Of a stretch of 6,683 bases of DNA, positions 1 to 4,907 are shown in pieces. The translations under genes were made by a program, and so were the position numbers. The DNA is from CAJWBT01 sp964401855 (GTDB taxonomy: Bacteria > Chloroflexota > Dehalococcoidia > Lucifugimonadales > UBA3495): positions 1 to 6,683 of the forward strand of contig CAYOAF010000201.1 in NCBI GenBank assembly GCA_964401855.1, given 5' to 3'. Under the pieces are notes generated by a model. The model searched no databases. It saw only the letters and a program-made list of their open reading frames with translations, and was not told the origin of the DNA. Numbering within the stretch: position 1 is the stretch's first letter; each line of letters starts with the position of its first letter.

Positions 1-207
1 CCGCTGCTCCCCAAAGTTGGCGGTCGAGTGTTTGATAAATTGGAGCATCACGACCTTCAAGTCCCGGCCCCAGGCGCGAAACAGGGCGCCCATGGCGGCG
101 GTCGTCTTGCCCTTGCCGTCGCCCGTATTGACGATGACCAGTCCCTGGTTGATCCTGGGGCCTTTTATCGACTGCGGTTCCTCCGCGGCGGCCTCGTCGG
201 CGCTCAT
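1..207 (-). CDS. cobO: Corrinoid (cob(I)alamin/cob(I)yrinate) adenosyltransferase, CobO/BtuR type, 5' part only
   Basis: This is the N-terminal 69 codons of an ATP:corrinoid adenosyltransferase; the rest runs off the left edge (family proteins are roughly 170-200 residues). The enzyme transfers the adenosyl group of ATP to the Co(I) corrinoid, making the adenosylated form needed for the later steps of B12 assembly and for salvage. The sequence shows the CobO-type ATP loop GLVIVNTGDGKGKTTAAMG at residues 22-40, followed by the ALFRAWGR and VVMLQFIK segments usual for this family. About 20 charged residues precede the core, also as in CobO. The start is ATG at 207, with GAGGA at 212-216 only 4 nt upstream. 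An in-frame TGA at 238-240 leaves no other good start. It lies 117 nt downstream of cbiA on the same strand, so it is very likely in the same riboswitch-controlled transcript. The family assignment is firm; the C-terminal part cannot be seen. Confidence 0.93.
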   Translation of the reverse strand, partial: MSADEAAAEEPQSIKGPRINQGLVIVNTGDGKGKTTAAMGALFRAWGRDLKVVMLQFIKHSTANFGEQR

Positions 208-252
208 GTTGTCCTCATGCTCCAGTGAAAGTTCCTTTCAAACCGTCATTTG

Positions 253-270
253 CCGGCGGGGCGCCGCCGG
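253..270 (-). other. GC-rich hairpin in the cbiA-cobO spacer
   Basis: A perfect 7-bp inverted repeat (CCGGCGG / CCGCCGG) with a 4-nt loop sits between the cbiA stop and the cobO start. No T-run follows in the direction of transcription, so it is not a typical intrinsic terminator. It could stabilise or process the mRNA, or adjust cobO relative to cbiA, but that is inference. A second short palindrome, GACCCGGGTC, lies at 277-286. Confidence 0.4.
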
Positions 271-324
271 GGGACTGACCCGGGTCGGAGGGACAGCTCC
301 CCATGACAGCTATCGTGGAAGGGC

Positions 325-1701
325 TCATGACGCCAGGTCCGAATCGGCGGCACAGGTGTCGACGAAACGGCGGGCCAGAGAGGGGTCGCTCCCAAGGTGG
401 ATGTGGACGTAGGAAGCCCACACGCTGCCGGCCTGGAAGCCGTCGGCCCGGTTGTCTTGGTCCACCACTCGGTAGACCGACTGGCTGGGGTCGGGGGGTT
501 GCTCCAGGGTCGACCAGTGAAACTCGTGTCCTCGCACTCGTTGCCCCCGCCGCAACAGCGGGCTGTCGGTGCGCGACTCGACCTCCCGGTAGCCCAGCAC
601 CAGCCACCGGCCCGGCATGGCGGAGACCGCCGGGATCACACCCACCATCGGGTACCGGACGCCGTCCAGGCCGGAGAGGCTTCGGCCCAGGTACATGAGC
701 CCGCCGCACTCGGCGTAAACCGGCACCCCCCGGCCCACCGCGCTCCGGATGGCGGCGTGCATGGGCGCGTTCCCGGCAAGCTCGGCCGCAAACATCTCGG
801 GGAACCCGCCGCCGATGTAAATGCCGCCTGTTCCAGCCGGCAGCCCGGCGTCCTCCAGAGGGCTGAACGGGGCCAGCTCGGCACCCCAGGCCTCCAGCAG
901 GTCCAGCGAGTCCTGGTAGTAGAAGCTGAAGGCTTTGTCCCTGGCGATAGCGATGCGGGCCCGCTTGGGCTGCGGTTCCTCCGGGTACACCTGCCTCGAG
1001 GCCGTAGGCGGATTCGATGTCGCCGCGAGGTCCACGATGCGGTCCAGGTCGAAGGTCTTCTCCACCTGGGCCACGAGCAGGTCGTACCATTGGCGGGCCA
1101 CCGTGCCTTCCACCGCCGGTATCAGTCCCAGGTGGCGCTCCGGTTGAGTCAGATCCTCCCGCTGGGGCAGGTAGCCCAACACCGGAAGGCCGGTGGTGGC
1201 CTCGATCTGAGGCCGGCAGAACTCCAGGTGCCTCGGCCCGCGGACTCCGTTGAGGATGACCCCGGCGATGCCCAGGGCTGGATCGAAATGCTGGTAGCCA
1301 AGCACCTCGGCGGCCACGCTGCGGGCGACCTTACGGGCATCGGCCACCAGGACCACCGGGGCCGCCAGCAACTTGGCCAGCTCGGCGGTCGACCCTTCCT
1401 CGGAAAGGCTGGCGTGGCCGTCGAAGACACCCATCACCCCCTCCACCACTGAAATGTCGCACCGGGCGCTGGCCCGCTGATACAGTTCCAGGACTATGGG
1501 ATGGGGCAAGAGCCAGGTATCCAGGTTGCGGCTGGGCACACCGCAGGCCGGCTCGTGGTAGGAAGGGTCGATGTAATCAGGACCGGCCTTGAAGGGCTGC
1601 ACTCGATAGCCGCGGCGGGTCCGCGCCCCCATGATTCCGGTGGCTACCGTGGTCTTGCCTACACCGCTCCGCACTCCGGCGATTACGATGGCAGGGGTCA
1701 A
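325..1701 (-). CDS. cbiA: Cobyrinate a,c-diamide synthase (CbiA/CobB family)
   Basis: This 458-residue enzyme amidates the a- and c-carboxylates of cobyrinate (or of hydrogenobyrinate in the aerobic pathway), using glutamine and ATP. Its length matches known CbiA proteins. The N-terminal dethiobiotin-synthetase-like ATPase domain (about 1-225) has the P-loop GVRSGVGKTT at 9-18, KAGPDYIDP at 38-46 and EGVMGVFDG at 87-95. After a linker, the C-terminal class I glutamine amidotransferase domain (about 247-445) has GGGFPE at 297-302, the nucleophile Cys332 in YAECGG, and the late YVHIH histidine motif at 431-435. The start is TTG at 1701, with GGAG at 1710-1713 spaced 8 nt away. The nearby ATG at 1715 is out of frame and stops after five codons, and an in-frame TGA lies at 1726-1728. 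The gene sits downstream of a cobalamin riboswitch and terminator and is followed by cobO. Whether the substrate is cobyrinate or hydrogenobyrinate cannot be told from this gene alone. Confidence 0.96.
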   Translation of the reverse strand: MTPAIVIAGVRSGVGKTTVATGIMGARTRRGYRVQPFKAGPDYIDPSYHEPACGVPSRNLDTWLLPHPIVLELYQRASARCDISVVEGVMGVFDGHASLSEEGSTAELAKLLAAPVVLVADARKVARSVAAEVLGYQHFDPALGIAGVILNGVRGPRHLEFCRPQIEATTGLPVLGYLPQREDLTQPERHLGLIPAVEGTVARQWYDLLVAQVEKTFDLDRIVDLAATSNPPTASRQVYPEEPQPKRARIAIARDKAFSFYYQDSLDLLEAWGAELAPFSPLEDAGLPAGTGGIYIGGGFPEMFAAELAGNAPMHAAIRSAVGRGVPVYAECGGLMYLGRSLSGLDGVRYPMVGVIPAVSAMPGRWLVLGYREVESRTDSPLLRRGQRVRGHEFHWSTLEQPPDPSQSVYRVVDQDNRADGFQAGSVWASYVHIHLGSDPSLARRFVDTCAADSDLAS

Positions 1702-1725
1702 AGCAAAGTCTCCATACGAGAGCGG

Positions 1726-1743
1726 TCAGCTATCAGCTATCAG
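1726..1743 (-). repeat. Short tandem repeat (CTGATAG) with stops in all three frames
   Basis: About 2.6 copies of a 7-mer (CTGATAG CTGATAG CTGA, read on the minus strand) lie just upstream of the cbiA ribosome-binding site. They put a TGA in each of the three minus-strand frames, so nothing translated in the leader can run into cbiA. The stretch between the terminator and cbiA (1744-1860) shows no other gene or site that I can support. Confidence 0.5.
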
Positions 1744-1860
1744 GACGGGGCTGCTCTCTTGGCGGGTCGCCAGGACCGGGCAATAACACTGCTCTCCTCG
1801 ACCTGCCAGGTTCCGGTGGCCACGCTCCCGCGCGGATCAGGGCCGTCCCCGGGACAGCTC

Positions 1861-1891
1861 AAAATAAAAAGCCCGACTCCACAGCCAGGCT
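1861..1891 (-). terminator. Rho-independent terminator of the cobalamin-riboswitch leader
   Basis: On the minus strand, AGCCTGGCT (1883-1891) and AGTCGGGCT (1870-1878) form a 9-bp stem that includes two G-U pairs. The loop is GTGG (1879-1882), and TTTTTATTTT follows directly (1861-1870). The terminator lies about 50 nt after the aptamer and about 160 nt before cbiA, so it is the expression platform rather than an end-of-gene terminator. Seven nt of its 5' arm (CCTGGCT, 1883-1889) are exactly complementary to the B12 box of the aptamer, giving a ready antiterminator. Confidence 0.88.
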
Positions 1892-1940
1892 CAAGCACAT
1901 GATGACTCGTACTCTTGTCCGCGAAGCGTCGCAAGTCCAA

Positions 1941-2121
1941 CCTGAAACAGGTCTCCTGGCTTCCGGCGTTAGCGAGCTTCTTCGCCATCCCGGCCCGGTC
2001 AACGAGCCGGTGGGTCCGCGTGAGCGGACAGAAGAGCCCTCGCCGGTCACAGTGGCGGGACCGCGCCGGATTTGCACCGGCTTCCCCCTTTTTAGCCCCG
2101 ATTTACCGGGGCACTTTCAGG
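1941..2121 (-). ncRNA. Cobalamin (adenosylcobalamin-type) riboswitch aptamer
   Basis: This leader RNA senses cobalamin and controls the downstream cbiA-cobO transcript. Read on the minus strand, all the hallmark pieces are present in order. The closing helix is CCTGAAA (2115-2121) with TTTCAGG (1941-1947). A GCCCCG/CGGGGC stem lies at 2095-2112. The core GGGGGAA leads into the GCCGG-TGCAAAT-CCGGC stem-loop (2065-2081). The conserved GCCACTGTGA follows at 2047-2056. The B12 box AGCCAGGAGACCTG lies at 1948-1961. The span of about 180 nt and the long variable arm before the B12 box fit the large class I architecture. A terminator follows, and the cbiA ribosome-binding site is more than 200 nt away, so control is most likely by transcription termination. 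Ligand preference (adenosyl or methyl/hydroxo form) is not read directly from the sequence. Confidence 0.96.
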
Positions 2122-2191
2122 CCATATTCAATTGTAACGGGCCGCGCCGTGGTATTGGTTGTCCCAATCTGCACAGCAGGAATTGTCCGGT

Positions 2192-2220
2192 ATTGTATGA
2201 CGGACGGGTAGGGGCGTCAA
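2192..2220 (-). promoter_or_regulatory. Sigma70-like promoter for the cobalamin riboswitch-cbiA-cobO transcript
   Basis: The -35 box TTGACG (2215-2220) and the -10 box TACAAT (2192-2197) are separated by exactly 17 nt on the minus strand. Transcription would start near 2185, about 60 nt before the aptamer. I saw no strong terminator between the upstream small membrane-protein gene (ends at 2337) and this promoter, so some read-through from the upstream operon is possible. The 116-nt gap 2221-2336 shows nothing else I can support. Confidence 0.72.
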
Positions 2221-2336
2221 TACGCCCGGTAAGCTGCCGGACCCGAGACGGGATATATTCTCTCCTCTGAGCAACTCCTCCCTCTGGAAGGTCAGAACCG
2301 GTGTGGGCGCCGACCGAGGAACATCGAGCGAAGCCC

Positions 2337-2540
2337 TCAGAAGTACCGGCGGCGCATCATGGACCGCCAGAGGAAGAGGCACATGACCGCAAAGAATAAG
2401 CCCAAGAAGACCGTAATCCACGCCAGGGCTTGCATCAGCCATGTGCCCAAGGGGGTGAAGAGCACCAGCCCGGAAACGACGAGCAACGCTCCGCACCCCG
2501 CCAAGACCCTGCCACCGATACTGCCGATCCTGAATTGCAT
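2337..2540 (-). CDS. Small two-helix membrane protein of unknown function
   Basis: I do not recognise this 67-residue protein. It has two hydrophobic stretches, about residues 13-30 (LAGCGALLVVSGLVLFTP) and 36-58, with a short turn between them, and it ends in a basic RRRYF tail. Arginines at both ends (R4, R11, and R59 with R63-R65) suggest that both termini face the cytoplasm, giving an inner-membrane helical hairpin. The start chosen is ATG at 2540, 24 nt after the stop of the metallo-hydrolase gene. The ribosome-binding site is weak. A TTG at 2561 would add seven residues and lies only 3 nt past that stop. Close same-strand spacing suggests co-transcription with the hydrolase, and perhaps translational coupling. 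The composition is clearly membrane-like rather than random, which supports a real gene despite its size. Confidence 0.68.
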   Translation of the reverse strand: MQFRIGSIGGRVLAGCGALLVVSGLVLFTPLGTWLMQALAWITVFLGLFFAVMCLFLWRSMMRRRYF

Positions 2541-2564
2541 GGTCCAAAGGTAGCCGGCCAATCG

Positions 2565-3398
2565 CTAGCCGGCGTTCAACGTGTAGACAGCAACTTGCTC
2601 GCCAACCCGCTTCTCTTCCTTGAGCTTCGCCAGGTGAGTGCGCACGTTGCGGGCCGCCGCGTCCCGCAGGTTTCGGCGCAGGTTCCGGGGGTAGATCGCG
2701 CGCACCAGGTCATCCACCGACCGGGCGCCGCCCTCCAGGGCCGCCACTACCTGGTCCTCCCGTTGCTGCCGGTGCTCGATGTACCACCGAACGCGCTGGG
2801 TGCCGTTGCGGATCAGCGGCCCGTGGCCGGGACAGATGATGTTCGGACGCTGGCGGGCCATCACCTCCAGGGTACGCATGTACTGCTTGAGGTTGCGGAC
2901 GGTGGCGGATGAGTTTCCCAGGATGGTGTCTCCGCTAAACAGAACCCGGCCGGCCGGAAGAAAGTATGACACATGGTCATCCTCGTGGCCGGGGGTGAAC
3001 AACGCTCTGAGGGAGGTGCCGGCGCCCACGGGAATTTGCTCTCGGGACCGCAGTTTCACCACAGAGCCCGGTCCCAGCCGCTGGGTGATGCGGGATTCCA
3101 GCTTGGGGTGGCACCGCACCGGACAGTTCATGGCGGCTTGCAGCCGGTCCAGGCCGCCTATGTGGTCGCCGTGGCCGTGGGTAATCAGAATGGCCGAAAT
3201 GCGAGGCCGGCCAAGCTCGGCGTGGAAATCGAGGATCTGCCGCGTCCAGGAGCGGTAGGGCTCCCCGGAATCTATCATTACCATGTCCCGGCGAGGGTCG
3301 CCAACAAAGTATATCTGAGTCCCGCCGGGGTGCATCGCACCAAAGGTATTCGAGTCCTCAACGATGTGGGTGCTGTAAACGTGCTCGGTAATCTGCAT
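2565..3398 (-). CDS. Metallo-beta-lactamase-fold hydrolase, LACTB2-like (possible endoribonuclease), with C-terminal winged helix
   Basis: This 277-residue cytoplasmic hydrolase binds two metal ions, probably zinc. The metal-binding motifs are visible: HGHGDH at 74-79, TPGHEDDH at 135-142, the bridging aspartate D157 in FSGDTILG, and H192 in CPGHGP. After the last motif, YIEHRQQREDQVVAAL (206-221) leads into a small helix-turn-helix-like C-terminal domain (to 277) ending in HLAKLKEEKRV. This arrangement is that of the LACTB2 group, whose human member is a mitochondrial endoribonuclease. Glyoxalase II-like thioester hydrolases share the fold but lack this C-terminal domain. The start is ATG at 3398, with GAGG spaced 6 nt upstream (3405-3408). 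An upstream in-frame TTG at 3461 would add 21 residues unlike the family and has no such site. The stop is TAG. Family membership is firm; the substrate is not known. Confidence 0.9.
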   Translation of the reverse strand: MQITEHVYSTHIVEDSNTFGAMHPGGTQIYFVGDPRRDMVMIDSGEPYRSWTRQILDFHAELGRPRISAILITHGHGDHIGGLDRLQAAMNCPVRCHPKLESRITQRLGPGSVVKLRSREQIPVGAGTSLRALFTPGHEDDHVSYFLPAGRVLFSGDTILGNSSATVRNLKQYMRTLEVMARQRPNIICPGHGPLIRNGTQRVRWYIEHRQQREDQVVAALEGGARSVDDLVRAIYPRNLRRNLRDAAARNVRTHLAKLKEEKRVGEQVAVYTLNAG

Positions 3399-3500
3399 AT
3401 GGAACCTCGGTTCACCGGGCCGCGGACATCTCCGGACCGGTGAAAAGGATTGCGCGGACAATTGGCGCCGGCGAATGGCTGCTCCGTGCGAGTTATTCGG

Positions 3501-3530
3501 ATGTTAGACGGGGGGCGCCGATTCCGTCAA
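3501..3530 (-). promoter_or_regulatory. Candidate promoter of the metallo-hydrolase/small membrane-protein operon
   Basis: The -35 box TTGACG (3525-3530) and a weaker -10 box TAACAT (3501-3506) are 18 nt apart on the minus strand. Transcription would start near 3494, giving a leader of about 95 nt before the ATG at 3398. The -35 hexamer is identical to that of the riboswitch promoter. Confidence 0.5.
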
Positions 3531-3631
3531 TCCCCCTAGCCCTGCCGCCCTTGGGATCCACCACAAGCCGCACTATCCCGTTCTGACTGGCCGGTTGCGT
3601 GGCCCGGCGGTCCATCGGCCGAGCGGACGCC

Positions 3632-3660
3632 TTGTCACAGCCCAGGGGCGTGAATACAAT
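3632..3660 (+). promoter_or_regulatory. Candidate plus-strand promoter for the enolase-superfamily/acylase gene pair
   Basis: TTGTCA (3632-3637) and TACAAT (3655-3660) are 17 nt apart, a good sigma70-like arrangement. It points toward the plus-strand genes, but about 245 nt of untranslated leader containing two hairpins would separate it from the start at 3913. No better candidate was seen closer to the gene. Confidence 0.45.
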
Positions 3661-3710
3661 TCTCGTTGCTGGGATCGTCGCCCACTATGAGGCCAGGAGG
3701 TTGTCACAGC
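3632..3710 (+). repeat. 10-bp direct repeat TTGTCACAGC (two copies)
   Basis: Identical copies of TTGTCACAGC lie at 3632-3641 and 3701-3710, with their starts 69 bp apart. The first overlaps the -35 box of the candidate plus-strand promoter; the second has no good -10 box at the right distance. They could be operator half-sites or leftovers of a duplication. The stretch 3531-3770 around them contains no ORF that I consider real. Confidence 0.4.
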
Positions 3711-3770
3711 GAAGGTAGAACCACTTCGATGTGAAACTGGTGGATACGAATTCACCTCCATAGCCTAACT

Positions 3771-3825
3771 CTCCTCCTTCGTAGGGGGAGCGGACCGGTT
3801 CCTTTCCCCTTAAGAAGGGGAAAGG
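3771..3825. repeat. Paired palindromes, REP/MITE-like
   Basis: Two hairpins stand 10 bp apart. The first is CTCCTCC (3771-3777) with GGGGGAG (3784-3790) around a 6-nt loop. The second is a perfect 11-bp inverted repeat, CCTTTCCCCTT (3801-3811) with AAGGGGAAAGG (3815-3825), around a 3-nt loop. An outer short inverted repeat, TAGCCT (3761-3766) with AGGCTA (3823-3828), could close the whole as a cruciform. Neither hairpin has a T-run, so neither is a normal terminator, and both lie upstream of genes on both strands. Purine/pyrimidine-biased palindromes like this often occur as dispersed intergenic repeats. That copy number is high in this genome is inference. Confidence 0.6.
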
Positions 3826-3912
3826 CTAGGATAGGGGTCTGTGGCAACGCACCAAAACCACCTGGGAAAGGTACTAACGTGGCTGCCTCCACGGCCGGAA
3901 GGGAGAGATAGG

Positions 3913-4870
3913 TTGAAAATCACCAGAGTGGAAGTCTATCCGGTGACAATCTCTTATCCCGAGGCCTACGTCATGGCCAGCAGCTCCACAGCGGCCCGGG
4001 ATGAGGTCATCATCAAGGTACACACCGACCAGGGTGTCGTGGGATTGGGGGAGGCCGTGGATAACGCCCTCTACGACATCATGGGAAAAGCTTTCGGAGC
4101 GCCGGTGTACCAACTCCTGGGCGGCGCGGCGAGGAAGACCATCTCCGTCACCCGGAGCCTGCCCATCAAGTCACCCGGGGAGAGGGCGGAGCGGGCGGTG
4201 GCCCTCAAGGAACGGGGCTATCACACCCTCACCATCAAGATAGGCTTCGACCCGAACGAGGACATAGGGCGCCTCATGGCGGTAAAGAGGGCAGTAGGGA
4301 AATGGCCGCCCCTTGAGGTTGACCCTAACGAGGTTTACACCGCCGACGTGGCCATCCAAACCCTGAAACCCGTTCAGGACCTCATCACCTGCGTGGAGCA
4401 GCCGGTGTCCCGCTATGACTTCCTGGGCATGGCCAAGGTTACCGCGGCCCTGGATACCCCAGTCGCCGCCGATCAAATTCTCACCTCGGCCCGCAACGTG
4501 GCTCTGGCCGCCCATCTGGGGGCCGCCGACATCATGTGCATGAAGCTTCCTGAGATGGGGGGGAATTGTCTTGGGCCGCAAGTTCCTGGAGGTGGCCTGG
4601 GCCTTCAACCTCCCTGTCACCATGGGCTCGGGGCACCCCCTGGGCGTAGGCACCGCCGCGCTTCATCACTTCGCCGCCGCCATGGAGTGGGTGCGTCCGC
4701 CCATCGGCTATGGCAGCCCGTTGGAACGTTTCCCCAAGGACATTGTCACCGAGCCCGCGCTGATAAAGAACGGCGAGGTTACCGTGTCCGACAAACCGGG
4801 TCTGGCAATGGAGCTTGACGAGGTGATGATGAGGAAATACGCTGTCAAGATCATCATAGACCACGATTGA
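3913..4870 (+). pseudogene. Enolase-superfamily enzyme (mandelate racemase/muconate lactonizing type), frameshifted and internally deleted
   Basis: Enzymes of this superfamily abstract a proton alpha to a carboxylate with the help of Mg2+, catalysing racemisation, dehydration or cycloisomerisation. Restoring one base near 4557-4563 gives a 318-residue product. It has the N-terminal strand start (KITRVEVYPV), the linker YDIMGKAFGAPVYQLLGG (54-71), K109 in TIKIG, metal ligands D137 (VDPN), E162 (VEQP) and D187 (AADQ), K211 in MKLPEMGG, and the later GSGHPLGVG segment. Two lesions are seen. The G run at 4557-4563 has seven bases where six keep the frame; read as is, the protein stops at 4818. 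In addition, GEAVDNALYDIMGK joins the first cap-domain strands directly to the helix before the barrel, where about 45-50 residues are normally present. The start is TTG at 3913 after GGGAGAG; a GTG at 3841 would add 24 unlikely residues. The stop lies 37 nt before the acylase gene. The substrate cannot be assigned. Confidence 0.82.
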
Positions 4871-4907
4871 CCCCAGGGCGCCTCCAAAGAACCGGCGGGA
4901 GGGTCCA

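Noticed and set aside
215..1090. 291-codon minus-strand frame inside cbiA in another frame
   Set aside because: It overlaps the true cbiA frame and its translation is Pro/Arg/Gly-rich with no recognisable motif.
397..1452. 351-codon open frame on the plus strand over cbiA
   Set aside because: It lies antisense to a complete CbiA with all its motifs. Its translation is low-complexity H/R/G/A-rich, as expected from the complement of a GC-rich gene.
1740..1988. 82-codon minus-strand frame over the riboswitch leader and terminator
   Set aside because: It overlaps the conserved B12 box and the terminator hairpin; the RNA structure explains the conservation.
2128..2160. A second promoter close to the aptamer (TACAAT in the minus strand near 2130-2137)
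   Set aside because: No reasonable -35 box lies 16-18 nt upstream, whereas the 2192-2220 promoter has both boxes at ideal spacing.
1899..2270. Plus-strand open frames across the riboswitch
   Set aside because: They are the complement of a structured RNA and have no recognisable domain or clear ribosome-binding site.
3573..3761. 62-codon minus-strand frame in the divergent intergenic region
   Set aside because: There is no family resemblance, the composition is Ser/Arg/Pro-rich, and it overlaps promoter-like elements on the other strand.
3801..3825. The 11-bp palindrome as a transcription terminator
   Set aside because: No T-run follows on either strand, and no gene ends next to it.
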